DNA of 64,000 nt, from contig JAKOVA010000053.1 in the NCBI GenBank assembly GCA_029782335.1, positions 1-64,000 on the forward strand. The letters are read 5' to 3'. Under the pieces are notes generated by a model that was not told the DNA's origin, ran no database searches, and saw only the letters and a program-made list of their open reading frames with translations. Numbering within the stretch: position 1 is the first letter of the stretch; each line of letters starts with the position of its first letter. This DNA is from Actinomycetes bacterium. GTDB lineage: Bacteria; Actinomycetota; Acidimicrobiia; Acidimicrobiales; Microtrichaceae. This document shows, piece after piece, positions 8,796 to 18,015 of the stretch. Position numbers and translations under genes: made by a program.

Positions 8796-9878
8796 TCATG
8801 ATCCCTCCGACGAGTTACCTGCTGCGGACAGCGTTGCGACCTGTGGCCCCGCCGCCGCGACCAGCTCGTCGAGGCGCTCTGAACCCGTCGGGTCGTCCTT
8901 GAGGTGGGCGTCGTAGAACGCGAGCGTCGCACGGGTGACGAGCTCGTCGAGCGGGGAGGTCATGCCGCCGAAGAAACCCGGATCGTGCGCGGAATCAAGG
9001 AGCGTCAAGAGCCGGTGCGAACCCGGGTACATGTCGTTGAGCGAGGTCGCCGAGGCGTATGGCACCACGGGGTCAGCGGAGCCGTGCACCAGCAGCGCGG
9101 GTGGCGCCTCCGCCGCGGCGACCGGGCCGGGGGCCCCGAAGGACGCCCATGCGCCGGCGAACTCGGTGATCGCCCCGACTCGACGGTCGGCGCAACACGG
9201 ATTGATCGCCGCTGCCACCGTCGTGATCGCGCCCATCGACTGACCGCCGAGGCCGATCTTTCCCGGATCGATCAGTTGCGCCCACGGGCGGGCGGCGTCT
9301 TCGGTTGCGTCGAGCACCTGGCTGATGACGAAACCGACGTCTCGCGCCTGCGACTCGATGTCGCCGTAGTCGGTGCCGCCCGGCGTGCCCGTCTTGGAAA
9401 GAGGGAAGTCGGGTCCAACGACGACGTAGCCCGCCGACGCCCACGACTCGAGGGTCGCTGCGTAGTCGACCGCACGGCGAGTACTGCCGTGGGAGAACAC
9501 GAGCAGCGGAAAGCGGCGACCGTCGGCACCTGCGGGATACCAGATGTCGATCGGGAGCGTCCGGTCACGGAGTTCGGGCTGCCCGCCGTGAGCCCGCGTC
9601 GGCCTCGACGGATCGACGAACGTCGTTGTCGCATGTTCGACGGTGTAGGTCCCGACGGCCGAAGCTCCCGCCCCGTCGGGCGTGATGGCGGTCGAGGTCG
9701 ATGCCGGCGCCGGAGTCGTCGAGTCGGCTGCCGGGCGATGCGAACCCTCCGAGGACCCACACGCGGCGACCGAGCACGCGAGCGCGATCGACGTGATCAC
9801 TCCGGCGATTCGCCGGCGGCCTCGGACCGAACGCGGCCGTAAGTGAATCACCCTTTGAGCACGGCGTTGGCGCGTCAT
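8796..9878 (-). CDS. Alpha/beta hydrolase lipoprotein (PAF-acetylhydrolase/dienelactone hydrolase-like)
   Basis: A 360-residue exported lipoprotein. From the ATG at 9878 there is an Arg-rich n-region, a hydrophobic core and lipobox VAAC near residue 38, then a threonine/proline linker. The hydrolase domain has LLVFSHGSTRRA (oxyanion loop), the nucleophile elbow GGQSMGAIT, LVHGSADPVVPY with the acidic residue, and DSAHDPGFF supplying the histidine. Family relatives hydrolyse platelet-activating-factor-like phospholipids or small esters. The start choice is set by the lipoprotein signal. It is divergent from plsC with a 126-bp spacer. Confidence 0.78.
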   Translation of the reverse strand: MTRQRRAQRVIHLRPRSVRGRRRIAGVITSIALACSVAACGSSEGSHRPAADSTTPAPASTSTAITPDGAGASAVGTYTVEHATTTFVDPSRPTRAHGGQPELRDRTLPIDIWYPAGADGRRFPLLVFSHGSTRRAVDYAATLESWASAGYVVVGPDFPLSKTGTPGGTDYGDIESQARDVGFVISQVLDATEDAARPWAQLIDPGKIGLGGQSMGAITTVAAAINPCCADRRVGAITEFAGAWASFGAPGPVAAAEAPPALLVHGSADPVVPYASATSLNDMYPGSHRLLTLLDSAHDPGFFGGMTSPLDELVTRATLAFYDAHLKDDPTGSERLDELVAAAGPQVATLSAAGNSSEGS

Positions 9879-10004
9879 GATGCTCTCCGAACGACGAACC
9901 GTCCGGTCCGTCTCACGAGCCGAGCGTAGGGCGACTTTCCAGCCCTCGTTACACGCAGCGGCCCTACGATTCAGCGGCACGGCGCTGCGGAGGAGGTCGA
10001 GGCG

Positions 10005-10829
10005 ATGCCCGACGACGACACGAGCGAGCCGGCCGGCTCCGAACGCGACCCGGATTTCTTGCGGGTGGCGAGGCCGTTTCTCGATCTCTACGCCGCCTAC
10101 TTCCGATCCGAGGTCCGCGGTTTCGATCGTCTTCCCGAGACTGGCCCGATGCTCGTCGTCGGCAACCACTCCGGCGGCCAACTGCCGCCCGACATTCCGG
10201 TCCTGCTGAGCGCGTGGTGGCGTGAGCGCGGCGAGGACGACCCGATCTACGTGCTCATGCACTCGTTCTTCCTCGCCCTCCCCGGCATCGGCCCGGTGAT
10301 GGCCCGCGCCGGCGGCGTCGAAGCCAACCCGGCGTCCGCCGAGGCGATCCTCCGCGACGGCGGCGTGCTCATCGACTACCCCGGCGGCGACCACGAGGTC
10401 TTCCGTCCGTGGTCCGAGCGGAACCGCATCGATTTCGGTGGCCGGACGGGAGTCGTGAAGCTCGCGCTACGCACGGGGGTCCCCGTCGTGCCCGCCGTCT
10501 CGGTCGGCGCGCACGAAACGGTCGTGGTGCTCGCACGCGGCACCGCCCTCGCGCGCCGGCTGGGCCTCGACAAGCGGTTCCGCATCTCGGTGCTGCCGCT
10601 GGTCGCCGGGCCCCCCTTCGGCATCGTCCCCGGCGGAATCCCCACGCTGCCGCTTCCGGCGAAGATCACCGTCGAGTTGCTCGATCCGATCGACTGGTCC
10701 GAGCGGTATTCCACCGACGACGCGGACGATCCCGACGTCGTCCACGCCTGCTACGACGAGCTGACCTCGGTGATGCAGGAGGCGCTCGACCGGCTCGCCG
10801 GGGAGCGGCGTTATCCGATCATCGGCTGA
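10005..10829 (+). CDS. 1-acylglycerol-3-phosphate acyltransferase family protein
   Basis: A 274-residue PlsC-type acyltransferase, with GGAGGAGG shortly upstream of the ATG. The active-site block is VVGNHSGGQLPPDIPV, where the usual HX4D spacing is replaced by H-S-G-G-Q-L-P-P-D, a form common in the actinobacterial branch. Block II is DYPGGDHEVFRPW, and block III is GVPVVPAVSVGAHE. It probably esterifies a lysophospholipid or another hydroxyl acceptor at the membrane. It is convergent with the ABHD18-like gene, 9 bp apart. Confidence 0.8.
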   Translation: MPDDDTSEPAGSERDPDFLRVARPFLDLYAAYFRSEVRGFDRLPETGPMLVVGNHSGGQLPPDIPVLLSAWWRERGEDDPIYVLMHSFFLALPGIGPVMARAGGVEANPASAEAILRDGGVLIDYPGGDHEVFRPWSERNRIDFGGRTGVVKLALRTGVPVVPAVSVGAHETVVVLARGTALARRLGLDKRFRISVLPLVAGPPFGIVPGGIPTLPLPAKITVELLDPIDWSERYSTDDADDPDVVHACYDELTSVMQEALDRLAGERRYPIIG

Positions 10830-10838
10830 ACCGACGGG

Positions 10839-12152
10839 TCAGCGGACCCCGACGTTGAACCCACGGCACTCGAGCACCCTGTCGACGAACTGCCACACCG
10901 GCTCCGACCACAGGTACCCGACGTGGTTGCCCGGGAACCAACACGTGTCGGGCTCCTCCCACAGCTCCCACAGGCGTCGCGCCTGATCGGTGGTGGCGAG
11001 ACGGTCACCGAGGCCGGCGAAGATCGCCCTCGCACGACGAGGCGCCAACACTGGGAAGGCGAACGGTGAGACGACCCGATGCACGTCTCGGGCGACGTCG
11101 TCGAGGATGTTGTGTTCGATCCCGCGCATGAGCAGGTGCCGCGGCGCGTGGTGGCGGACCATGTCGGGGAAGTCGACGATCGGGATGCCCGCGATCACCG
11201 CGTCGAGTTGTGAGTCGAAGGCGGCGACGAGCGAGCTGACGAGCGCCCCCAGCGAGACACCGAACACACCGACGAGCGTCGGATCCTGGGCGCGCACCCA
11301 GCTCAACAGGCTGCGCGCGTCCCACAGCGCCTGGCTCAGGCCGTGGATGACGTTCATCAACTCGAAACCGAGAAACTCCTCGCCGCTGAAGCGGCTCGGA
11401 CGGCGAGCGCCGTGCACCGGCAATACCAGCGCCGCGATGTTCACGCCGAGGTCGTGGTGGAGGTGCGGGGCCCGGAACGTGATGAGGTCCATGAACGTGG
11501 AGCCCGTGCCGAGACCGTGGATGCACACCAACCACGGTCGTGGCCCGTCGCGATGGCGCAGCACCCACGCGGATGCGGTTCGGTTCGCCTCGAAGGCCAA
11601 CCACCGATCGGTGCCCGGCACGCCGAGACGCGGCTCGAAGCCGCTCGGCCACCACAGCCGCTCGTACCGCGTCCCCAGCGCCCACCCGCGGGTGACCGCC
11701 GGCTCCTCGAGCGGTGGCGGTGCGCGGTGAAACGACGCCGGGTCCTCGATCCAACCTCGCTTGTCAAAGAGGCGGTGGGCTCGACGGATCTCGTCGCCGA
11801 CGCGCTCGTAGTCGGCGCGCCGCGGGAAGCGGTTAGGCCCGACGGCGAGCGCCATGATCGACTCGTCCATCACCACCTGGCCGACGAGCGACGGCGTGAG
11901 CGGCGCGGGGGGAACACCGCTCGGCGACGGATCAAGACGACGGACGATCTCACCGCCCATGAACCGGGCCGCTCGTGGAGCGGCGAGACTCAGCCGAGCG
12001 AGCGGCTGAGCGGCCAGGCGTCGCTCGACCGTGCGGACACTCCGCTGCGTTCGTTCGATCGCGGCACCGGGATGCCACCACGCAGCGCCGCCCTGTTCCG
12101 GTGGTGACGGGTCGGCACCAGGTCCAGCCAGTTGGTGCGAGGCCTCAGCCAT
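10839..12152 (-). CDS. Alpha/beta hydrolase, ABHD18-like
   Basis: A 437-residue hydrolase with GGAGGTGC directly upstream of the ATG. A long N-terminal region (about 200 residues) precedes PWLVCIHGLGTGS, the elbow GVFGVSLGALVSSL, and a terminal histidine region FPGNHVGYLW. This layout matches the ABHD18/PF09752 family, whose biochemical role in bacteria is not established to my knowledge. The gene follows the WS/DGAT gene by 42 bp on the same strand and is likely the last member of that lipid operon. Confidence 0.72.
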   Translation of the reverse strand: MAEASHQLAGPGADPSPPEQGGAAWWHPGAAIERTQRSVRTVERRLAAQPLARLSLAAPRAARFMGGEIVRRLDPSPSGVPPAPLTPSLVGQVVMDESIMALAVGPNRFPRRADYERVGDEIRRAHRLFDKRGWIEDPASFHRAPPPLEEPAVTRGWALGTRYERLWWPSGFEPRLGVPGTDRWLAFEANRTASAWVLRHRDGPRPWLVCIHGLGTGSTFMDLITFRAPHLHHDLGVNIAALVLPVHGARRPSRFSGEEFLGFELMNVIHGLSQALWDARSLLSWVRAQDPTLVGVFGVSLGALVSSLVAAFDSQLDAVIAGIPIVDFPDMVRHHAPRHLLMRGIEHNILDDVARDVHRVVSPFAFPVLAPRRARAIFAGLGDRLATTDQARRLWELWEEPDTCWFPGNHVGYLWSEPVWQFVDRVLECRGFNVGVR

Positions 12153-12194
12153 ATTGCACCTCCGTTCAGAAGAACACCTTCACCCTAACGTCGC

Positions 12195-13574
12195 TCATTG
12201 CGTCGCAGCCCAGTCGGCAAGTTCGGCCGCGAGGTCCTCGGTGAGCACGCGTGGCTCCGGGAGTGACGCCGCACACCCGAGGACCGACACCTGCATCACG
12301 TCCCCGTAGCTCCAGGCGGTGATGTTGAGCCCGATGCCCTCGAGAATGGGCCCGACCGAAATCAGCGACGCCACGTAGCTGCCGTCGGCGAGTTCGAAAC
12401 GACGCCGCGGACCGCGAACGCACGAGGCGATCAGATTCAATGGCGGCCGCAGCCGGTTCGCGAGCCGTGTCGCTGCCCACAGTCGTGGGAGTGCCCCGTG
12501 TGCTGCCGCAGGGACCAACCCGGAGCGGGCTTCGAACAGCTCCGGACCGAACGCGGTGCGGATCCGTCGGGCGGCGACGGCAGCGTCGTGAATCGCGGCG
12601 ACCCGTTCGGTTGGATCTGCCAGGTCGGTGCGCAACGGCAGGAACAGGTTGTCGACGTGGTTGCCCGAGAGTCGATGCCGGTCGGTTCGAGTCGCCATCG
12701 GCACTGATGCCACGAGGCCCCGCTCCGGCAGGGTCCCAAGGCGGGCCAAGTAGCGACGGATGCCGCCACCGGCAACGGACAGGAACACGTCGTTGAGCGT
12801 CGCGCCGGTCGCGCTCTTCACGTCGAGCAGCTTCGCCATCGGCAACGGGACGGACGCGAAGGTCCGGTCCGCGCTGAGCGCAACGTTGAACGACGAGCGC
12901 GGACCGCTGAAGGGTCCGGGCACCGCGGCTGCCTCGTCGCTGCGCAGCGCGTGGGCCTCGCGGCGACCGACGCGAGTCCGACGAACCACCTCCGGCAGCG
13001 TTCGCAACGCTCGGCCGGCGCTCCTCGAAGATGCTCGCAGCAACTGCCGACGGGTGGGGACGGCCTCTGGGACGAACGGCTCGACCACGGCGTCGGCGTC
13101 CTCGAGCACGAAGGCGTTCTCGAGCAGGGCGACCGACGCCATCCCGTCCGCGAGTGCGTGGTGCAACTTCATGATGAACGCCACTCGGCCGGCTTCGAGG
13201 CCGTCGACAACGGTCAGCTCCCACAGCGGACGGTCCCGGGGAAGTGGCGTGCTGGCCACCTCGGCGATCACGGCGTCGAGCTCGGCGGGGCCCCCCGGTT
13301 CGGGTGCGCTGCGATGCCGAAGGTGGCGCGCAATGTCGAAGTCGGGGTCGTCGATGATCGCCGGGTTGCCGAGCCCGAAGGGCATCGGGACGACCCGTCG
13401 CCGTAGCACCGGCATGAGCGGAATCCGCTGGTCGATCAACGCAGGGAGGTCCTCGAGACGAAGCGCTGCGTCACGATTCGCGATGTCCAGCACGACGACT
13501 TTCATCGTATGCATGTGGGCGGTCGCCGTTTCTGAGGCCAGAAAGCGGGCGTCGAGCCCCGACATGATCTTCAC
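12195..13574 (-). CDS. Wax ester synthase/diacylglycerol O-acyltransferase (WS/DGAT)
   Basis: A 459-residue WS/DGAT protein. The signature HHALADG sits in MKLHHALADGMASVALLE (about residue 135). The second family block, LSGNHVDNLFLPLRTDL, is near residue 300, and the C-terminal segment carries GLNITAWSYGDVMQVSVLG. Length and motif order are standard for actinobacterial Tgs/WS-DGAT enzymes, which transfer acyl-CoA onto diacylglycerol or long-chain alcohols to make storage lipids at the membrane. Its ATG overlaps the stop of the upstream serine hydrolase (ATGA), so the two are translationally coupled. Confidence 0.9.
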   Translation of the reverse strand: MKIMSGLDARFLASETATAHMHTMKVVVLDIANRDAALRLEDLPALIDQRIPLMPVLRRRVVPMPFGLGNPAIIDDPDFDIARHLRHRSAPEPGGPAELDAVIAEVASTPLPRDRPLWELTVVDGLEAGRVAFIMKLHHALADGMASVALLENAFVLEDADAVVEPFVPEAVPTRRQLLRASSRSAGRALRTLPEVVRRTRVGRREAHALRSDEAAAVPGPFSGPRSSFNVALSADRTFASVPLPMAKLLDVKSATGATLNDVFLSVAGGGIRRYLARLGTLPERGLVASVPMATRTDRHRLSGNHVDNLFLPLRTDLADPTERVAAIHDAAVAARRIRTAFGPELFEARSGLVPAAAHGALPRLWAATRLANRLRPPLNLIASCVRGPRRRFELADGSYVASLISVGPILEGIGLNITAWSYGDVMQVSVLGCAASLPEPRVLTEDLAAELADWAATQ

Positions 13575-14734
13575 GACCCCACCCCCTCGAGCGACGCCAC
13601 AACAGCATCGAGGAGCGCGGCGCTGCGCGCATCACCGGTGATGCCGAGCTGCATCTGGTTTGCCACGTACGCGAACGACCACTCCCCTGCCGGATCCGCG
13701 AGGGCCACGGAACCGCCCGCGCCGACGTGACCGAACGACCCGGGCGGCCCGCCGGGAGGCGGTGTCATGAAGCCGAGGCCGAAGGGGATGGCGACGCCGA
13801 GCACACAGTCTGGGCCGTCGACCTGCGACTCGGTCGCCCGCGCAACCGTGTCCGGACGCAACAGCCGCTTGCCGTCGACCTCGCCGATCAGCGCCGCGTA
13901 CATCCGGGCCAGCGATCGAGCCGTCGCGACGCCGTTGGAGGAGGGCATCTCGGCGCGCAATAGGTCTGGTCGGTTCCACATGTCGTCGTAACCGAAGAGA
14001 TTCGACGGACCCGACAGCACCTGGCCGAGGGTGGTGTCGGGCCCCATGAACGCGTCGATCGCGTCCTGGACGTCGGCTGCGATGACCGGCGGGTACGTGT
14101 GGGCGACACGCGGCAGTTCCGACGCCGGGAGTCCGACGAACAGATCGAGGTCGAACGGCGCCGCGACCTCGGCTGCGAGGAACTGGCCGAGGCGCTTGCC
14201 CGTTGCGCGTCGAACCACCTCGCCGAGGATCCACCCGAACGACCGGGCGTGGTAGCCGTGCCGGGTTCCCGGCTCCCAGATCGGCGCCTGTGCGGCAATG
14301 GCGTCGACCACGCCGTGCCACCCCAGGATGTCGTCCATCGTGACGTCGCCGGTGACCGCGGCGAGGCCTGCCCGATGCGACAGCACCCAGCGGAGGGGGA
14401 TCGCGTCTTTGCCCTCCGCGGCGAACTCGGGCCAGACGCTCGCGACCGGAGCGTCGAGATCCAACACACCGCGTTCGACGAGCAGGTGCACGCACGTTGC
14501 CGTGACGCCCTTCGTTGCCGAGAACACGATCTGCAACGTGTCGCGGCCCCAGGGGCGAGCGCTGTCGCGATCCGCGAAGCCGCCCCACAGGTCGACCACC
14601 GGGACACCGCGGTGATACACGGAGACGGCGGCGCCGACCTCACCGTGTGCGGTGAAGTTCTCCGCGAACGCGTCGGCGACCGCGGAGAAGCGAGGAGCGG
14701 TCGATCCGTCGATCGGCGCGGCGTTCGGTGCCAC
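13571..14734 (-). CDS. Serine hydrolase of the beta-lactamase/EstB family
   Basis: A 387-residue class C beta-lactamase-fold hydrolase. The nucleophile SxxK is in IVFSATKGVTA (about residue 75), and YHARSFGWILGEVV provides the Tyr of the YxN-like motif. The C-terminal FGHVGAGGS is the usual HxG substitute for KTG. Family members in actinobacteria act as esterases or lipid-linked hydrolases (LipE-like) rather than antibiotic hydrolases. No signal peptide is visible, so it is cytoplasmic. It is first in a three-gene operon with WS/DGAT and the ABHD18-like gene, suggesting a role in neutral-lipid turnover. Confidence 0.82.
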   Translation of the reverse strand: MAPNAAPIDGSTAPRFSAVADAFAENFTAHGEVGAAVSVYHRGVPVVDLWGGFADRDSARPWGRDTLQIVFSATKGVTATCVHLLVERGVLDLDAPVASVWPEFAAEGKDAIPLRWVLSHRAGLAAVTGDVTMDDILGWHGVVDAIAAQAPIWEPGTRHGYHARSFGWILGEVVRRATGKRLGQFLAAEVAAPFDLDLFVGLPASELPRVAHTYPPVIAADVQDAIDAFMGPDTTLGQVLSGPSNLFGYDDMWNRPDLLRAEMPSSNGVATARSLARMYAALIGEVDGKRLLRPDTVARATESQVDGPDCVLGVAIPFGLGFMTPPPGGPPGSFGHVGAGGSVALADPAGEWSFAYVANQMQLGITGDARSAALLDAVVASLEGVGS

Positions 14735-14919
14735 GCGAGCGACGCTACCGAAGCGCCGCCGACGCTGCGCTCTGCTCGTTTCGGTTGACCGTCGTTCGCC
14801 CGATGAAACATGTCACAGCGGCCCTGGGACCTTTGGCCCGGTTCGCTGTCGGGGCATGGGTCGATGATGAATCCACCACCTTGGCGGTGGCGCCAGGGGG
14901 CGATGATCCGGGGGTTCCG

Positions 14920-15816
14920 ATGGTCGATTTCCTGTCCCAGTACTCGATCCAACGCTGGCTCGAGATGTGCCCGCAGGGCTATCTCGACGGCACGGTCTAC
15001 GGGCACGACCCGGGTGAGACCGAAGCCCCGGAGATTCTCGAAGTGGACTCGCTCCGAGAAGCCTCGATCGCCGTGACCGTGCAGTTGATCGCGGGTGAGC
15101 GGTGCGCGCTCGCTGCGTCGTCGGGGCTCATCAACTGTGCGCCCGACGACGCGAGCAAGACGTTCCTCGCGACCCAGACGCTCGACGAGGCGCGCCACGT
15201 CGAGATCTTCACGCAGCGCTTGATGGACCTCGGCGTCAAGAAGGAGAACGTGAACTCGACCGTCGCGGACCTTGCCAACCCGCATCTCGTGAAGTTCGCG
15301 GAGACGCTGCTGGAGAAGGTGTCCGACGGCGATTTCGTCGCCGGCGTCGTCGGTCAGAACATCATTCTCGAGGGGATGGCGTTCTCGGTGTTCGAACTGC
15401 TCCAGGCCTCCGCTGCCGGGAACCCGAAGTTCGCGAAGACCCTCGCTGGGACCATCGCGGACGAGCGGCGCCATGTGGGGTTCGGGGAGAACCGCATCGG
15501 GTCGTTGATCCGGGAGCACCCCGAGAAGAAGGCCGAGGTGCAGGCGATGCAGGCCGAGATGTCGTACCACATGCTTGCGACCTTCACCGACATGTTCAGC
15601 GACGCCGGCCAACGCATGGAGGAGGCGAAACAACTCGTCGCCGACAAGGAGGACAACCCGCTCGAGGGCGTCACCTGGCACGGCGCCGATCTCATGAGCG
15701 CAACTCCCGACGTGATGGAGGCCGTGTTGGCCGACACGGTGCTCAACGAGTTCCGGACACGTCTGGACCGGATCGGCATCGAGTACCAGTCCCCCAAGGT
15801 GCCGGCCAGGGCATGA
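14920..15816 (+). CDS. Ferritin-like diiron protein, paralogue 1
   Basis: A 298-residue helical protein with the ligand pattern of a four-helix diiron carboxylate site: Glu in IAGERCALAAS, ExxH in TLDEARHVEIF, Glu in QNIILEGMAF and ExxH in IADERRHVGFG. This resembles the R2-like ferritin superfamily (oxidases, N-oxygenases). The start is uncertain. ATG 14920 has GGGGG upstream and aligns with the start of the neighbouring paralogue; ATG 14803 and GTG 14887 are possible but lack ribosome sites. Its stop overlaps the next ATG by 4 bp. The reaction is unknown. Confidence 0.75.
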   Translation: MVDFLSQYSIQRWLEMCPQGYLDGTVYGHDPGETEAPEILEVDSLREASIAVTVQLIAGERCALAASSGLINCAPDDASKTFLATQTLDEARHVEIFTQRLMDLGVKKENVNSTVADLANPHLVKFAETLLEKVSDGDFVAGVVGQNIILEGMAFSVFELLQASAAGNPKFAKTLAGTIADERRHVGFGENRIGSLIREHPEKKAEVQAMQAEMSYHMLATFTDMFSDAGQRMEEAKQLVADKEDNPLEGVTWHGADLMSATPDVMEAVLADTVLNEFRTRLDRIGIEYQSPKVPARA

Positions 15817-16598
15817 CCAACGTCGATGACTCCTGGGAGCCGCACCTGCTCGACGAGGACGAGTTCATCCGCGAGGTGCAGTCGTTCACGTTCTGGTTCG
15901 AGGCGGTCGAGGGGTACCTCGGCGACCGTCCCTACGGGCACGACCCGGATCTCCCCGAGGCGGCGCTCGGGGAGATCGAACGGGACCAGCTCGTCACGAT
16001 CCTGTGCAACTACTGCGTTGGAGAGACGGCGGCGCTCGAAGCTTCGAGCGGGCTGGTGCGGCTCGCAGCGACCAACCCGTCGCAGATCTTCATGGCCACG
16101 CAGGTGGCTGATGAGGCACGACACGTTGAGGTGTTCCGGCGGCGCCTCGAAGATCTCGGTGTCGCCGACGTCGACGGGGAAATCGCCCGGAGGGCGAACC
16201 CCGAGCTGTCCGAGTTCCGTCGTCAGCTGCTCGAGTTCGTCGACGCCGGCCAGTGGGAGCTCGCGGTGTTCGCACAGAACGTGCTGCTCGAAACGATGGA
16301 GGACACGGTCTTCCGCTACCACGCGACGGTTGCGGACCCCGTCACTGCGCAGGTGCTCGACGGGGTGATCGCGGACGAGCGCCGCCACCTCGGTTTCGGC
16401 GAGAACGACCTCGGGCGGCGACTGGCACGCTACCCGATGCGACGTGCCGAACTCGCCGAGGTCCGGGCGCGGCTCGACCCGCTCATCCTGGCGTCGTTCG
16501 AAGCCACCTATCGCGACCTCGGCCTCAGCCGGGCCGAGGCGCCCGAGCTCGGACGCTCGTACCTCGAAGCAGTCGAACGCCTGGGGTTGGCCGGATGA
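15813..16598 (+). CDS. Ferritin-like diiron protein, paralogue 2
   Basis: A 261-residue paralogue of the preceding gene. It shares the GYL..(x)YGHDP block, GETAALEASSGL, VADEARHVEVF, QNVLLETMED and IADERRHLGFG at equivalent spacing, so all diiron ligands are retained. It is read from the ATG at 15813, which overlaps the upstream stop (ATGA). Two adjacent, coupled diiron paralogues suggest a heteromeric oxygenase or oxidase, but this is inference. The track ORF begins much further upstream inside paralogue 1 and is not the real start. Confidence 0.77.
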   Translation: MTNVDDSWEPHLLDEDEFIREVQSFTFWFEAVEGYLGDRPYGHDPDLPEAALGEIERDQLVTILCNYCVGETAALEASSGLVRLAATNPSQIFMATQVADEARHVEVFRRRLEDLGVADVDGEIARRANPELSEFRRQLLEFVDAGQWELAVFAQNVLLETMEDTVFRYHATVADPVTAQVLDGVIADERRHLGFGENDLGRRLARYPMRRAELAEVRARLDPLILASFEATYRDLGLSRAEAPELGRSYLEAVERLGLAG

Positions 16599-16909
16599 AC
16601 GACGATCTCGACACGGTGACAGCACCCGCTACTGCGACCGCCACCGACGAGCCGCCGCGTCGCACCTACGAACTGGAGGAGACGGGGTTCCGGGAGGTTC
16701 CGAAGCGGTGGCGGCGCTTCTACCGGATCTGGCAGGGCGAAGGAGACACCCTCGCTCCGAACGAGGTGATCTGCCCGGTGTGCAAGGTGGTCATCCGATC
16801 GCGGCGCGAACTCCGACCGGGCGATCGCGTCTACTGCATGCCGTGCATGTCGCGGCTCGTCGTCGTGCGAAACGCCGACGGCGGCCTCGAGGCCGAGGTC
16901 GTCTACTGA
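16595..16909 (+). CDS. Small zinc-ribbon protein
   Basis: A 104-residue protein whose ATG overlaps the diiron paralogue 2 stop by 4 bp. The N-terminal half is acidic and threonine/alanine rich. The segment GFREVPKRWRRFYRIWQGEG is basic. Two knuckles, CPVC and CMPC, spaced about 25 residues apart form a plausible rubredoxin-like or zinc-ribbon metal site. The tight coupling with two diiron proteins makes an electron-transfer or assembly role attractive, but the site could equally hold structural zinc. Confidence 0.6.
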   Translation: MNDDLDTVTAPATATATDEPPRRTYELEETGFREVPKRWRRFYRIWQGEGDTLAPNEVICPVCKVVIRSRRELRPGDRVYCMPCMSRLVVVRNADGGLEAEVVY

Positions 16910-16980
16910 GGCTGCCCGTCGCCTGACGCCGTCGGCTCGCGGGCCTCACCCCGCGCCCACAGGTAGAGGTCGGCCTCGGG

Positions 16981-17448
16981 TCACGGTTCGGCGAGGAGGC
17001 GTCCAATGGCGGTGCCGAGCGCGAGATCCTCGACCATCCCGAAGCGGCTCGATCGAACCCGCCCGGAGCGGTCGAGCAGGATCTGGGACGGAGTGCCCTG
17101 CAACGAATAGGCGCGCATCGTCGCCGGGAGCGACGAGTCGGTGTCGTGGAGGTCGACGCCGACGGGGTACGTGATGCGGTTCTCCGCGAGGAACACCTTG
17201 AGGGCGGCCGGGCTCATGACGTCGTGATGCTCGAAGACGGTGTGCAACCCGATGACGGCGACCTCGTCGGCCGGATAGAGCCGCCGGACTCGCAGGGACT
17301 GTGGGATGGAGTGGCTGACACACGCTGGGCACAGCATCTGGAACGCTTCGAGCAACACCACCTTGCCCCGGAGCGCTGCGAGGTCGAGGGGGTCAGAATT
17401 GAACCACTGCGAGACTTGGAGTTCGGGAGCGGGCGCCGGTTGATCCAC
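16981..17448 (-). CDS. Thioredoxin-fold protein, TlpA/redoxin-like
   Basis: A 155-residue thioredoxin-fold protein with the redox motif CPAC in LLEAFQMLCPACVSHSIP and the cis-Pro loop in LQGTPSQILLD. No signal peptide or membrane segment is seen, so it is probably cytoplasmic. It is convergent with the zinc-ribbon gene, 71 bp apart. Reductant and partner are unknown. Confidence 0.72.
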   Translation of the reverse strand: MDQPAPAPELQVSQWFNSDPLDLAALRGKVVLLEAFQMLCPACVSHSIPQSLRVRRLYPADEVAVIGLHTVFEHHDVMSPAALKVFLAENRITYPVGVDLHDTDSSLPATMRAYSLQGTPSQILLDRSGRVRSSRFGMVEDLALGTAIGRLLAEP

Positions 17449-17613
17449 TGCGGCAGCCTACGACCCGACCTCCCGCGGCCGTCCGGCGACGTCGAGGTCT
17501 TTGCGTCACTGCCGGGTCGAAACTACGACCCGAACCGCCACCAGCCTGAACACCATCCGCTTTGTTGGTCAGGCGATAGCTGGGTCGAGCGGCCCGAATA
17601 CGGCACGCTCACG

Positions 17614-17659
17614 TTCTCAGCAGCCTCGAACCGAGAATCCGGCCTCAGGCTGCTGAGAA
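17614..17659. repeat. Perfect 13-bp inverted repeat
   Basis: TTCTCAGCAGCCT (17614-17626) and AGGCTGCTGAGAA (17647-17659) are perfectly complementary across a 20-nt spacer. There is no T-run and no flanking gene end within 150 bp, so it is not a typical terminator. It could be a recombination remnant, an RNA hairpin or a protein-binding site. Confidence 0.7.
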
Positions 17660-17754
17660 TCGGATCGGCCCCTCTAGGCGACCCGCGGGCTGCCGCAGCC
17701 GAGTCCCGACCCTGTTCGGGCGCCTCGAACGTTCCGGTGTTCTGCTTGCGGATC

Positions 17755-18015
17755 GAACGTCTGTCCGCTCGGGTCAGTGCCGACGGTGGTGACATCAGCA
17801 GCCCGCGTCGTCACCCCAACCAACGAAACACGAGTCGCCGAAGTGGTCCGAGCGTGCACCCCCAGCCAAGCACAACGAGTACTCGCCGCCTAGCGAGAAA
17901 CCCGCCCCACCGGGCACAAGGGCAAGGAGGATTCCGACCCCGCTGATGATCCTGTGTTGGATCACTGGTGGCGAAACTGGATCGACGACCACCACCTCCT
18001 CGCCGCCGCCTGAGC
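17755..18015 (+). pseudogene. Possible decayed DUF222/HNH-endonuclease (13E12-type) fragment
   Basis: One plus-strand frame reads TSAARVVTPTNETRVAEVV, then RACTPSQAQRVLAA, hits an in-frame TAG, and continues RETRPTGHKGKEDSDPADD and PVLDHWWRNWIDDHHLL before a second stop. The wording and order resemble the DUF222 region of the 13E12-repeat/HNH endonucleases that are abundant in high-GC actinobacteria. No HNH motif is recognisable and both ends are lost. The assignment is from memory of family style, not from a search, so confidence is low. Confidence 0.35.
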
